From Candidatus Intricatilinea gracilis (GTDB lineage: Bacteria; Pseudomonadota; Gammaproteobacteria; Burkholderiales; Burkholderiaceae_C): DNA of 64,000 nt. Below are positions 45,222-55,180 of the stretch, in pieces (within the stretch, counting starts at the first letter, position 1; each line of letters opens with the position of its first letter). The position numbers were made by a program, and so were the translations under genes. Below the pieces are notes generated by a model that saw only the letters and a list, made by a program, of their open reading frames with translations, ran no database searches and was not told where the DNA came from. Location of the stretch: contig JADJDQ010000001.1 in the NCBI GenBank assembly GCA_016702605.1, forward strand, positions 744,001 to 808,000, in the 5' to 3' direction.

Positions 45222-46955
45222 ATGTCCGCCGTGATGCCATCAACTGCGGCCCTGCCGACCCGACCCAACGCCGGCCTGAAGCAGCGCATCCACTGGAGCG
45301 AGCGAATCGCTCACGGCCTGCTGGCACTCATCACGCTGGCGCTGCTGGTCTTCCTGGCCGCGCCGCTGGTGGCCATGCTGGTGCTGGCTTTCGAGGACAA
45401 ATCCGGCGGCTTCATCGGCCTGGGCAACTTCGTCGCCTACCTGGCCTCGCCGGCCTTGTTGCAGTCGCTGGGCCACAGCCTGTTCGTGTCGCTGCTGGCC
45501 ACCGCCATCACCGTTCCGCTCGCCTTCGGTTTTGCCTACGCGCTCACACGCAGTTGCATGCCGGCCAAGGGGCTGGTGCGCACCATCTCGCTGGTGCCGC
45601 TGCTGGCGCCCACGCTGCTGTCAGCCATCTCGCTGATCTACTGGTTCGGCAACCAGGGCGCAGCCAAGGGGCTGCTGCAGTGGTTCGGCCTGGCCAATAT
45701 CTACGGCGCGCCGGGAATCGTCATCGGCGAGTGTTTCGCCATCTTTCCGCATGTGTCGATGATCCTGGTGAGTGCGCTGGCGCTGTCGGATGCGCGCCTG
45801 TACGAAGCGGCCGATGCCCTGGGCACCAGCACCACGCGCAAGTTCTTCACCATCACCCTGCCGGGCGCCAAGTACGGGCTGATCTCGGCCACGCTGGTGA
45901 GTTTCACCCTGGTGATGACCGACTTCGGCATCCCCAAGGTGATCGGCGGCAACTACAACATGCTGGCCACCGACGTGTTCAAACTCGTCATCGGCCAGCA
46001 GGACTTCCAGCGCGGCGCCGTGGTCGGCCTGCTGCTGCTCACCCCGGCGCTGCTGACCTTCGTGGTCGACTGGCTGCTGCAGCGCAAACAGACCGCCATG
46101 CTCGGTGCGCGCGCCGTGCCGTATCGGCCCAAGCCCGTCGCGTGGTTCGATGGCCTCATGACGGCCTACGCCGTGCTCATCTGCGCGCTCATGCTGGCCA
46201 TGCTGGGCATGGCCGTGTTCGCCAGCTTCGCCACCTTCTGGCCCTACAAGCTGGCACCCAGCCTGGCGCACTACCAGATGGGCCTGTTCGACGCCGAAGT
46301 GGCCGATGCCTTTGTGGTGAGCCTCAAGCTCGCCGCCAACACCGCGCTGTTCGGCACGGCCATCGTCTTCGGCGGCGCCTACCTGCTCGAAAAGACCAAG
46401 GGTTTCGACGCCCTGCGCCCGCTGCTGCGCCTGCTCTCCACCTTGCCCATGGCCGTGCCCGGCCTGGTGCTGGGCCTGGGCTACATCCTGTTCTTCAACC
46501 TGCCGGCCAACCCGCTGCACGGCCTGTACCAGACGCTGCCGCTGCTGGTGGCCTGCACCGTCGCGCACTTCTACACCACCGGCCACCTCACGGCCACCAC
46601 GGCGCTGAAGGCGCTGGATGCCGAGTTCGAGGCCGTCTCGGCATCACTCAAGGTGCCGTTCTACAAGACCTTCTGGCGCGTCACGCTTCCCATCTGCCTG
46701 CCCGCGCTGGTGGACATCGCACGCTACTTCTTCGTCAATGCCATGACGACGATCTCGGCACTGGTGTTCTTGTATTCACCCACCACCAAGGTCGCGGCCA
46801 TCGCCATCCTCAACCTCGACGAGTCGGGCGAAAACGCCGCCGCCGCGGCCATGGCGGTGCTGATCACCCTGGCCTCGACCGTGGTCAGCCTGGTCTTCAT
46901 GGCCCTCAGCGCATGGGTCGGCAAACGCAGTCAAGCGTGGCGCGCGCCGGGGTGA
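45222..46955 (+). CDS. Aminophosphonate ABC transporter permease (two fused halves)
   Basis: 577 residues with about 12 membrane helices. Two copies of the binding-protein-dependent permease domain are joined. The EAA loops are YEAADALGTSTTRKFFTITLPGAKYGL in the first half and FEAVSASLKVPFYKTFWRVTLPICLPALV in the second. A single fused permease is usual for this transporter subtype. It starts 25 bases after the ATPase gene. Confidence 0.92.
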   Translation: MSAVMPSTAALPTRPNAGLKQRIHWSERIAHGLLALITLALLVFLAAPLVAMLVLAFEDKSGGFIGLGNFVAYLASPALLQSLGHSLFVSLLATAITVPLAFGFAYALTRSCMPAKGLVRTISLVPLLAPTLLSAISLIYWFGNQGAAKGLLQWFGLANIYGAPGIVIGECFAIFPHVSMILVSALALSDARLYEAADALGTSTTRKFFTITLPGAKYGLISATLVSFTLVMTDFGIPKVIGGNYNMLATDVFKLVIGQQDFQRGAVVGLLLLTPALLTFVVDWLLQRKQTAMLGARAVPYRPKPVAWFDGLMTAYAVLICALMLAMLGMAVFASFATFWPYKLAPSLAHYQMGLFDAEVADAFVVSLKLAANTALFGTAIVFGGAYLLEKTKGFDALRPLLRLLSTLPMAVPGLVLGLGYILFFNLPANPLHGLYQTLPLLVACTVAHFYTTGHLTATTALKALDAEFEAVSASLKVPFYKTFWRVTLPICLPALVDIARYFFVNAMTTISALVFLYSPTTKVAAIAILNLDESGENAAAAAMAVLITLASTVVSLVFMALSAWVGKRSQAWRAPG

Positions 46956-47145
46956 CGACACCCGAGCCACAACAAACCGGCGGCAGCAGGCCGGCGTCGC
47001 GTCGCTGGCCGAATTGCGCATGGCACCCGTCGAAGAACCCAACAAGCACCAGCACCTCACCCTTGGCTCTGTAGTTGTCCCCGCAGCGACGAGCCCCGAC
47101 CACATCGAACGATCTTCGTCCCGCCCCACCACAGGAGTCCACCCC

Positions 47146-48264
47146 ATGGACCGCGACGCCTTCCTGCTCACCCCCGGCCCGCTCACCACCACGTTGCGCA
47201 CCAAGCTCGCCATGCTGCGCGACTGGGGCTCGTGGGACAGCGACTTCAACAACCTGACCGCCTTCGTGCGCGAGCACCTGCTGGCCATCGTGCATGGCCA
47301 GGGCAGCCATGTGGTCGTGCCCCTGCAGGGCAGCGGTACCTTCTCGGTCGAGGCCGCGGTGGCCACGGTCGTGCCGCGTGACGGCCACATCCTGGTGCTC
47401 GACAACGGCGCCTACTGCAAGCGCCTGGGCAAACTCGCCACGTTGATGGGCCGGCGCACCACCATCACGTCCCACGCCGAAGACGCGGCGGTGTCAGCCG
47501 ACGAACTGGAAGCCCGCCTGCGCGCCGACCCGAGCATCACGCATGTGGGCCTGATCCACTGCGAGACCGGCACGGGTGTGCTCAACCCGCTGCAGGCGAT
47601 TGCTGACGTGTGTGAACGCCACGGCAAGGGCCTGATCGTCGACGCCATGAGTTCGTTCGGCGCGCTGCCGATCGACGCCAGGCGGGTGAAGTTCGACGCC
47701 GTCATCGCAGCCAGCGGCAAGTGCCTGGAAGGTGTGCCGGGCATGGGCTTCGTCGTGATCCGCAGGGCCGTGCTGGACGGCTGCGCCGGCAACAGCCAGT
47801 CGCTGGCGATGGACCTGCACGATCAATACGTGTACATGGAAAAGACCGGCCAGTGGCGCTTCACCCCGCCCACCCATGTGCTGGCTGCGCTGGCCGAGGC
47901 CGTGAAGCAGTACGACGAGCAAGGCGGCCAGCCGGCCCGCCTGGCGCGTTACACCGACAACTGCCAGGCGCTGCTCACCGGCATGAGTGAGCTGGGGTTT
48001 CAACCCTTCTTGCGTCCCGAGTTGCAGGCGCCGATCATCGTGACCTTTCACGCCCCGGCCGATCCGCGTTACGACTTCAGGGCTTTCTACCAGGCGGCCA
48101 AGGCGCGGGGCTTTCTGCTCTACCCCGGCAAACTCACGCAGATCGAGACCTTCCGCGTCGGTTGCATCGGCGCCATCACGCGGCGCGAGATCGAACAGGC
48201 CGTGTTTGCCGTGGCGACCAGCTTGCGTGAGCTGGGTGTGAGCAACGGCGCGCCGGCCCTGTGA
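47146..48264 (+). CDS. phnW: 2-Aminoethylphosphonate-pyruvate transaminase
   Basis: 372 residues from MDRDAFLLTPGPLTT at 47146 with AGGAG seven bases before; the longer frame has no ribosome site. PLP class V fold: TPGPL near the N-terminus, LIHCETGTGVLNPL, VDAMSSFGALPID and the Schiff-base Lys in VIAASGKCLEGVPGMGFV. Moves the amino group of 2-aminoethylphosphonate to pyruvate, giving phosphonoacetaldehyde for the dehydrogenase at 39152. Fourth gene of the transporter operon. Confidence 0.95.
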   Translation: MDRDAFLLTPGPLTTTLRTKLAMLRDWGSWDSDFNNLTAFVREHLLAIVHGQGSHVVVPLQGSGTFSVEAAVATVVPRDGHILVLDNGAYCKRLGKLATLMGRRTTITSHAEDAAVSADELEARLRADPSITHVGLIHCETGTGVLNPLQAIADVCERHGKGLIVDAMSSFGALPIDARRVKFDAVIAASGKCLEGVPGMGFVVIRRAVLDGCAGNSQSLAMDLHDQYVYMEKTGQWRFTPPTHVLAALAEAVKQYDEQGGQPARLARYTDNCQALLTGMSELGFQPFLRPELQAPIIVTFHAPADPRYDFRAFYQAAKARGFLLYPGKLTQIETFRVGCIGAITRREIEQAVFAVATSLRELGVSNGAPAL

Positions 48265-48322
48265 CCGCGCGAGCCGACACGCACCGACACCACCACCGAC
48301 GCCCCCGCGCAAGGAGACCCGC

Positions 48323-49697
48323 ATGATCACTCCCCTCGGAACACCCGGCCATCACCGCCGTGCGTCAGGGCCACGCGGCCAAGGTCAAGGTGGCAGTGAG
48401 TGACATCGACGGCATCCTGCGCGGCAAGTACCTGCACCGCGACAAGTTCCTCGGTGCGGCCGAACCACATCCCAAGGGCGGATTCGGCTTTTGCGACGTG
48501 GTGTTCGGCTGGGACGCCCACGACCAGTGTTACGACAACACCACCGTCACTGGCTGGCAGCATGGGTTTCCGGACGCGCTGGCGCGGCTCGACCCGAGCA
48601 CCGCACGCAAGGTGCCGTGGGACAACAACGTGCCGTTCTTCCTGGGCGAGTTCGTCAATGCCGATGGCAGCCCCTACGCGGTCTGCCCGCGCCAGACACT
48701 CAAACGTGTGCTGAAACGCGCCGAGGCGCTGGGTGTGAAACCCATGTGTGGCATGGAGTTCGAGTGGTTCAACTTCATCGAGACACCACAGAGCTGGGCG
48801 GCCAAGCAGGGTGTCGGGCCCACCACCATCACGCCGGGCATGTTCGGTTATTCGCTCACGCGCATGAACCAGAACCGCGAGTACTTCAATGCGCTGATGG
48901 ACGACATGGCCGCCTTCGGGGTGCCGATCGAAGGCCTGCACACCGAGACCGGCCCGGGTGTGGCCGAGGTGGCCATCGCCTTCAGTGAAGCACTCGAAGC
49001 CGCCGACCGCGCCATCCTGTTCAAGACCGGGGCAAAGGAGATCGGCCAGCGTTTCGGCATCATGCCCAGCTTCATGGCCAAGTGGCACCAGCACTATCCG
49101 GGCTGCTCGGGCCACATCCACCAGAGCCTGTCCGACGGCAGCAAGAACCTGTTTGCCGATGCCGACGGCCGCCACGGCATGAGCAAGGTGTTCGAGAGTT
49201 ACCTGGCCGGCCAGGTGGCCTGCCTGATGGAATTTGCGCCGATGTTCTGGCCTACCATCAACAGCTACAAGCGCCTGGTCGACGGCTACTGGGCGCCGGT
49301 CAAGCCGACCTGGGGCGTGGACAACCGCACGGCGAGTTTCCGCGTCATCGCCGGCAGCCCCAAGTCGACCCGTCTCGAAACCCGCTGCCCCGGCGCCGAC
49401 GTGAACCCCTACCTGGCCATGGCCGCGGTCGTGGCCGCCGGCCTGCACGGTGTCGAGCAAGGACTCAAGCTGCATGCACCACCCATCACCGGCACCAACG
49501 AAGGGGCCGAAGGCATCCCCCGCGCACCACGCACCTTGATCGAGACGACCCGCAACTTCCGCGATTCGGCCATCACCCGCGATTGGCTGGGCGACACCTT
49601 CGTCGACCACTTTGCCGCCACGCGTGAATGGGAGTGGCGCCAGTGGCTTGATGGGGTGACCGACTGGGAGCTCAAGCGCTACTTCGAGATCATTTGA
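48323..49697 (+). CDS. Glutamine-synthetase-family ligase (gamma-glutamyl-amide synthetase type), frameshift near the start
   Basis: The body (from 48360) has glutamine synthetase features: KVAVSDIDGILRGKYL at the N-terminus, MEFEWFNFIE, TGPGVAEVAIAF, the ATP-site region FMAKWHQHYPGCSGHIHQSL, and NRTASFRVI/ETRCPGADVNPYLAMAA. At about 450 residues it fits the GlnA-like enzymes that join glutamate to amines. A strong ribosome site (AAGGAG) and ATG at 48323 lie in another frame; dropping one G from CTCGGAAC at 48338-48345 gives a normal start MITPLEHPAITAVRQGH. So there is either an indel error or a real break with a GTG start at 48360. It is followed by an alcohol and an aldehyde dehydrogenase. 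Confidence 0.88.
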
Positions 49698-49713
49698 ACC
49701 AGACCACCACACC

Positions 49714-50847
49714 ATGAGCACCACCCGCTTTTCCTTCCCCACGCCCATCCACTTCGGCGTGGGCGCGCGTGCCCTGGTCGGGCCGCACCTGCTGGAGCAG
49801 GGCCTGAAGCGCCCGCTCATCGTCACCGACCGCGCACTGGCTGCGCTGCCGCTGCTGGGTGAATTCCGCTCACATCTGACGGGGCTCGACGTGGCCGTGT
49901 TCGACGGTGTCTTCGGCAATCCGACGGCCTCGCAGGTGATGGCTGGCGCGGCGGCCTACCGTGCGTTTGGTGCCGACTGTGTCATCGGCCTGGGTGGTGG
50001 TGCAGCGCTCGACGTGGCCAAGGTCGTGGCGCTGATGGCGGTGCATGACGGCGACGTGATCGACTACGTGTGGGACCAGCCCGGCTGCAAACCCATCACC
50101 CACGAGTTGCCGTACGTCGTGGCGCTGCCGACCACGGCGGGCACCGGGTCTGAGGTGGGCCGTTCATCGGTCGTCGGCGAAAACGACACGCATGTGAAAC
50201 GCGCCGTCTTCAGCCCCAAGCTGTTGGCCAAGGCGGTGTTTGCCGACCCCGAGCTGACGGTGGGATTGCCGCCGGCCATCACCGCCGCCACCGGCATCGA
50301 CGCCCTCACGCACAACATCGAGAGTTACCTCTCGCCGGCCTGGCATCCGCTGTGTGACGGCATTGCGCTCGAAGGCCTGCGCATCGGCGCCAGGTCGCTC
50401 GCCACGGCGGTGCGCGATCCCGGCAACCTGCAGGCACGAGCCGACATGTTGATGAGTTCGATGATGGGCGCCATCGCCTTCCAGAAGGACCTGGGCTCGG
50501 TGCATGCCTGCGCCCACGCGCTGGGCGCCGTGAACGACCTGCACCACGGCCTGGCCAATGCGCTCATGATCGACACCGTGCTCGACTGGAACTACGAGGC
50601 CGTGCCCGGCAAGTTCGACGAACTGGCCCACGCAGCGGCAGTGAATGGCGGCGGTCGGGCCTTCGTGTCCTGGCTCAAGCGCCTCAAGTCCGAGATCGGC
50701 ATCACCGGCGGCTTGATCGAACGTGGTGTGACGTCGGCCCATCTGCCGCGCCTGGTGGCCCTGGCAGCGAAGGACTTTGCCGGCGCCACCAACCCCCGAC
50801 CGGCCGGTGAGGCCGACTACGAACGCCTGTTCAAGGCCGCGATGTGA
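49714..50847 (+). CDS. Iron-containing alcohol dehydrogenase
   Basis: 377 residues. Group III ADH marks: GLGGGAALDVAKVVAL (NAD site), LPTTAGTGSEVGRSSV, the metal Asp/His set in GIDALTHNIESYLS, and the later CAHALGAVNDLHHGLANAL. Cytosolic. Lies 16 bases after the ligase gene. With that ligase and the following ALDH it could oxidise a gamma-glutamylated amino alcohol such as a gamma-glutamyl-ethanolamide; this is inference from gene order. Confidence 0.93.
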   Translation: MSTTRFSFPTPIHFGVGARALVGPHLLEQGLKRPLIVTDRALAALPLLGEFRSHLTGLDVAVFDGVFGNPTASQVMAGAAAYRAFGADCVIGLGGGAALDVAKVVALMAVHDGDVIDYVWDQPGCKPITHELPYVVALPTTAGTGSEVGRSSVVGENDTHVKRAVFSPKLLAKAVFADPELTVGLPPAITAATGIDALTHNIESYLSPAWHPLCDGIALEGLRIGARSLATAVRDPGNLQARADMLMSSMMGAIAFQKDLGSVHACAHALGAVNDLHHGLANALMIDTVLDWNYEAVPGKFDELAHAAAVNGGGRAFVSWLKRLKSEIGITGGLIERGVTSAHLPRLVALAAKDFAGATNPRPAGEADYERLFKAAM

Positions 50848-50911
50848 CCGTTGCCTGGTGCGCCCATGCGACCCTGGTCACTCGACGACTCCCCCTTCTG
50901 CACAGCCCATC

Positions 50912-52285
50912 ATGCCCACCCTCGCCATCCACAACCCCGCCACCGGCGCGCTGATCGCCGAACTTTCGGCCGACGACGCTGCCAGCGTGGCCGCCAAGAC
51001 CCGCGCCGCGCGTGCCGCTCAACCGGCCTGGCGAGCTACACCGCCGAGTGAACGCCGCGCCTGCATTGAACGGTTTGCCGCCAGCGTCGGCGCCGAGATC
51101 GAGACCCTGGCCGCCACGTTGACCAGCGAGATGGGCAAACCCGTCGCCCAGGCGCGCAACGAGTTGAAAGGCCTGCTCGGGCGCATCGAGTTCTTTCTGA
51201 GCGCCTGGCCGGCCTGTGTGGCCGACGAAACCGTGTTCGACGAAGGTGGCATGTCCGAGGTGATCAGCCACGACCCGCTCGGTGTGGTGGCCAACATCTC
51301 GGCCTGGAACTATCCGTATTTCGTCGGCGGCAACGTCTTCGTGCCGGCACTGCTGACCGGCAACGCCGTGGTCTACAAACCCAGCGAACACGCCACGCTG
51401 ACGGGGCAACACATCGCCCGCCTGTTACACGCCGCCGGTGTGCCGACCGACGTATTCACCTGCCTGGTCGGCGCCGGCGCCGTGGGCCGCGCGTTGCTCG
51501 ACCAGAAGGTCGACGGTGTGTTCTTCACCGGCTCACATGCCACCGGCGTGGCCATCGCCCAGGCCGTGGCGCCGCGTCTGGTCAAGCTTCAGCTCGAACT
51601 CGGCGGCAAGGACCCGAGTTATGTGTGTGACGACGCCAACCCGGTCACCGCCGCCGGTTCGCTGGCCGACGGCGCCATGTACAACACCGGCCAGAGCTGC
51701 TGCTCGGTCGAACGTATCTACGTGCACGAGGCCATCCACGACGCCTTCGTCGACGCCTTCCTGAAGGAAGTGGCCGGCTTCAAGGTTGGTGACCCGATGG
51801 ACGGCGTCACCTACATCGGCGCCATCACGCGTGCGCCGCAGCTTGAGGTGCTCGAAGCCCAGGTGGCCGACGCCGTGGCGCGCGGCGCCAAACTGCACTG
51901 CGGCGGCCATCGCCTGCCCGGCCCCGGCAACTGGTTCGCACCGACGGTGCTTACCCACGTCGACCACACGATGGAGCTGATGCGCGAAGAGAGTTTCGGC
52001 CCCGTCATCGGCATCCAGAAGGTCAGCAGCGACGCCCAGGCCCTGGCACTGATGAACGACACCCGCTACGGCCTGACCGCCGGCGTCTACACCCCCGACG
52101 AAGCCCGCGCCCGCACCCTGCTCGCCCAGGTCAACTCCGGCAGCGTGTACTGGAACTGCTGCGACCGCGTCAGCCCGCGCCTGCCCTGGTCGGGTTACGG
52201 CGACTCGGGCGTCGGCCTCACGCTGTCGACCTACGGCATCCAGACCTTCACCCGGCCGAAGGCCTGGCATCTGCGGCGCGGTTGA
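50912..52285 (+). CDS. Aldehyde dehydrogenase
   Basis: 457 residues from MPTLAIHNPATG at 50912; the frame to 50777 only overlaps the previous gene. ALDH marks: NISAWNYPYFVG, FFTGSHATGVAIAQ, LELGGKDPSYVCDDAN, catalytic Cys in NTGQSCCSVERIY (about 263), EESFGPVIG. It probably oxidises the aldehyde from the adjoining alcohol dehydrogenase. Last of the plus-strand metabolic run. Confidence 0.93.
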   Translation: MPTLAIHNPATGALIAELSADDAASVAAKTRAARAAQPAWRATPPSERRACIERFAASVGAEIETLAATLTSEMGKPVAQARNELKGLLGRIEFFLSAWPACVADETVFDEGGMSEVISHDPLGVVANISAWNYPYFVGGNVFVPALLTGNAVVYKPSEHATLTGQHIARLLHAAGVPTDVFTCLVGAGAVGRALLDQKVDGVFFTGSHATGVAIAQAVAPRLVKLQLELGGKDPSYVCDDANPVTAAGSLADGAMYNTGQSCCSVERIYVHEAIHDAFVDAFLKEVAGFKVGDPMDGVTYIGAITRAPQLEVLEAQVADAVARGAKLHCGGHRLPGPGNWFAPTVLTHVDHTMELMREESFGPVIGIQKVSSDAQALALMNDTRYGLTAGVYTPDEARARTLLAQVNSGSVYWNCCDRVSPRLPWSGYGDSGVGLTLSTYGIQTFTRPKAWHLRRG

Positions 52286-52460
52286 GCGAGATTTGGCCGG
52301 CGCCCGAACATCTCTCCCGCAAGGGCCCAGCGGTGTGTGGGTCCACTGACAGCAGTGAGGTCACCGTCGCAGCCATCACGTGGCCGTGTTTCAATCACCC
52401 GACTGGTCCCCCTCCCTGCCGCCGGCCCCGAGGTTCTGACGCCCGCCTTGGAGACTATCG

Positions 52461-52682
52461 ATGAACCCCACCCGCATCCTGGCCATCCTGCTCATCGCCG
52501 GCGGTGCCGCCGGTCTGTTGTACGGCAGTTTCAGTTATACGAAAGACACCACCGCCTTGAAGATCGGCCCGATCGAACTGGCGGTGAAAGAAAAAGAGAC
52601 CGTCAACGTGCCGGTCTGGGCCGGCATCGGCGCCATCGTCATCGGCGCCGCCTTGCTGGTGATGGGCGGCAAGCGGGGCTGA
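52461..52682 (+). CDS. Small two-helix membrane protein
   Basis: 73 residues with GGAG seven bases before the ATG. Helix 1 ILAILLIAGGAAGLLYGSF, a charged loop (ALKIGPIELAVKEKETVNV), helix 2 VWAGIGAIVIGAALLVMGG, and a basic tail. Resembles conserved small inner-membrane proteins of unknown function (DUF3185-like pattern, from memory). Confidence 0.8.
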   Translation: MNPTRILAILLIAGGAAGLLYGSFSYTKDTTALKIGPIELAVKEKETVNVPVWAGIGAIVIGAALLVMGGKRG

Positions 52683-52724
52683 ATCGGCCGGGGTTTACAC
52701 CGGAGTAGCGACAAGCAGCCCCGT

Positions 52725-54263
52725 TCAACGCGGCAACGTCAGCAGCGCTTCGAGGCCACCTTGGGGCAGGTTGCGCAGCACGACATCACCACCGGCGGCC
52801 CGGGCGATGTTGCGGGCGATGCCCAGGCCCAGGCCGCTGCCGCCGGTGTCGCGGCTGCGTGAGGCTTCGAGCCTGAAGAAGGGGTCGAAGACCCGTTCGA
52901 GCATGTCGGGCGTGATGCCGGGGCCGGCGTCGCGGATCGCCACACGCACCACCGGCCGCGCGCCCTGGCTGGCTTCACTCACCTCGATGTGGGCCGACTT
53001 GCCGTACAACACGGCGTTGTCGATCAGGTTGCCGATGCAGCGGCGCAGCCGCGCCGGGTCACCCGCCAGCGGCGCGGTGACACTGCCGCTGAGCGTCACC
53101 TGCCGGCCCATGTCGACGTTGTCGGCCTGCACGCTTTCGAGCAGCGCCATCAGGTCGACCGGCACGGTCTGCGCCGGGCCGTCCATGCCGCGCAGGGCGG
53201 CCAGTGCGTCGGTCACCATGGCCTGCATCTCGGCCAGGTCCTTTTCGACCCGCTGGCGCAAGTCGTTGTCGTCCATCAGCTCGGCGCGCAGGCGCAGCCG
53301 GGTGAGGGGTGTCTTGAGGTCGTGCGACATGGCGGCCAGCACCTGGGTGCGGTCCTCGATGGTGCGCACCAGCCGCGCCTGCATGGTGTTGAAGGCGGTG
53401 GCCGCCTGGCGCAGTTCGGTCGGGCCGTCGACCGGCAGGGGCGGGTGGTGGATGTTCTTGCCCAACGCCTCGGCCGCCTGGGCGAGGGTGGCCAGCGGCC
53501 GGCTGAGCCAACGCACGGCGATGAACGACAGCGCCACCACCGCCACCAGCAGCACCACCAGCGTGAGCAGCAGGCGCACCGGCAGGCTGGCCGCTGCGCT
53601 GGGCAACACCGTGTCGAAGGTGACCCACTGGCCATCACGCAACTGCACCTGGATGACCAGCGCCGCCATGGCCGCGCCGGTGTGCTCACCCCCCGGCCCG
53701 CGCATGCCCGGCGCACGCGGCGCCATGCCGGGGGGTGCCGGCGGGTAACCGTCACGGCGCGAGCCGCCGTCGAGCCGGCGCGGCGGCGGCCCGCTGCGGC
53801 TGGCCACCCGCATGGGGCGATCGTCGCCCAGCGCGCTGCGCAGCATGGCGGTCATCATGGTGACGTGCACATCACCGGCACCAGCAGCGTCGCGGGCGCC
53901 GGCGCCACGGTGGTCACCATCCGCGGTGTCGGGCATCGGCGGGCGGTCGAGCGTGATGTGTTGTGGTGGTGCGGCCAGGATACGAATCAGCCGCTGGCGT
54001 TCGGCGTGGTCGAGAGGGTCGAGCACATCGACCACGTCGACCACCCGCTGGATCGGGTGCATGCCGGCGGCGCGCAACATCAGACGGTCGCGCTCGGCCA
54101 TGTTGATCCAGGCACTCAGCCCCTGCGCCACCACCAGCCCGACGATGAACACCGCCAGCAGCCGCCCGAACAACGAGGCCGGCACCAGGCGGCCCAGCCA
54201 GTGCATCAGGCCGCTCGTGGGCGGGTCACCAGCAGCCGGCGGTTGGACGATGGCGCTGTTCAC
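52725..54263 (-). CDS. EnvZ-type sensor histidine kinase with HAMP
   Basis: About 512 residues from a GTG at 54263 (AGGG upstream); the frame to 54401 would overlap the regulator by 68 bases. TM1 LLAVFIVGLVVAQGLSAW, then a periplasmic part of about 190 residues with an Arg/Gly/Pro-rich stretch, then TM2 LLLTLVVLLVAVVALSFIAV followed by HAMP. H-box AAMSHDLKTPLTRLRLRAEL, N-box RCIGNLIDNAVLYG, G-boxes RDAGPGIT and GSGLGLGIARNI. Pairs with the OmpR-type regulator just upstream. Confidence 0.92.
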   Translation of the reverse strand: MNSAIVQPPAAGDPPTSGLMHWLGRLVPASLFGRLLAVFIVGLVVAQGLSAWINMAERDRLMLRAAGMHPIQRVVDVVDVLDPLDHAERQRLIRILAAPPQHITLDRPPMPDTADGDHRGAGARDAAGAGDVHVTMMTAMLRSALGDDRPMRVASRSGPPPRRLDGGSRRDGYPPAPPGMAPRAPGMRGPGGEHTGAAMAALVIQVQLRDGQWVTFDTVLPSAAASLPVRLLLTLVVLLVAVVALSFIAVRWLSRPLATLAQAAEALGKNIHHPPLPVDGPTELRQAATAFNTMQARLVRTIEDRTQVLAAMSHDLKTPLTRLRLRAELMDDNDLRQRVEKDLAEMQAMVTDALAALRGMDGPAQTVPVDLMALLESVQADNVDMGRQVTLSGSVTAPLAGDPARLRRCIGNLIDNAVLYGKSAHIEVSEASQGARPVVRVAIRDAGPGITPDMLERVFDPFFRLEASRSRDTGGSGLGLGIARNIARAAGGDVVLRNLPQGGLEALLTLPR

Positions 54264-54333
54264 TGGTGCACCCTTGGGCCTGCGGCCGGTGCCACCGAGC
54301 GCGAATGAGCCCGAACGGGCGGGCGTGCGGGGC

Positions 54334-55101
54334 TCATGGGCCGCCCGATCCGTGGGCCCCGGCGGGCCCGACCACCGGCACCGACAACACGTAACCCTCA
54401 CCCCGCACCGTCTTGATGAGTTGCGGATCCTTCGGGTCGTCGCCCAGGCGGTTGCGCAGCCGGCTCACCTGCACATCGATGCTGCGGTCCAGCGGGTCGG
54501 CCTCGCGGCCCTGCGTCAGGTCGACCAGCTGGTCGCGGTTGAGCACCCGGTTCGGGTGGGCCAGAAAGATGCGCAGCAGCCGGTATTCGGCGCCACTCAG
54601 CGAGGTGACGACACCGGCGGGCGACACCAGGTGGCGATGGCGTGTGTCGAGTGTCCAGCCGGCGAACAGCAACTCGTCACTGTCGTCCGGGCGCAGATTG
54701 GGCGGCAGGCTGCGCACCCGTTTCAGGATCACCTTGATACGCGCCAGCAGCTCGCGTGCGCTGAACGGTTTGGGCAGGTAGTCGTCGGCGCCCATCTCGA
54801 GGCCGACGATGCGGTCGGTCTCGTCGCCGCGGGCGGTCAGCATGATGACGGGGATCTCGGACCGGGCACGCAGATCGCGGCACAAGGTGAGGCCATCGTC
54901 GCCCGGCAACATCAGGTCGAGCACGATCAGGTCGATCGCCTGGCCGCCCTGGCCCACATCGAGCGCACGCCACATCGCCTTGCCGTCACCCACCGCACTC
55001 ACCTTCAGGCCGTTGCGCGTGAGGTAGGTGCCCAGCAGGCTGCGGATCTCGGCGTCGTCATCGACGATCAGGACGTGGTCGGGCGATTCAGCGGTGGCCA
55101 T
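54334..55101 (-). CDS. OmpR-family response regulator
   Basis: 255 residues. Receiver with VLIVDDDAEIRS, phospho-Asp in LIVLDLMLPGDDG, MLTAR and KPFSARELLARI; winged-helix output domain with LSGAEYRLLRIFLAHPNRVLNRDQL, RSIDVQVSRLRNRLGDDPKDPQLIKTVRGEGYVL. Transcribed away from the Spy-like gene at 55283, which is a natural target. Confidence 0.95.
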   Translation of the reverse strand: MATAESPDHVLIVDDDAEIRSLLGTYLTRNGLKVSAVGDGKAMWRALDVGQGGQAIDLIVLDLMLPGDDGLTLCRDLRARSEIPVIMLTARGDETDRIVGLEMGADDYLPKPFSARELLARIKVILKRVRSLPPNLRPDDSDELLFAGWTLDTRHRHLVSPAGVVTSLSGAEYRLLRIFLAHPNRVLNRDQLVDLTQGREADPLDRSIDVQVSRLRNRLGDDPKDPQLIKTVRGEGYVLSVPVVGPAGAHGSGGP

Positions 55102-55180
55102 GGCGCGATTGCAACGGGTTTCGCGGCGGGGCGCCGCAGCTCAGCGTAACGCACTGTGTCAATCGAGCGGGCCGACACGC

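Noticed and set aside
48327..49919. 530-codon minus-strand frame opposite the glutamine-synthetase-like gene
   Set aside because: Antisense shadow; the plus strand has complete family motifs.
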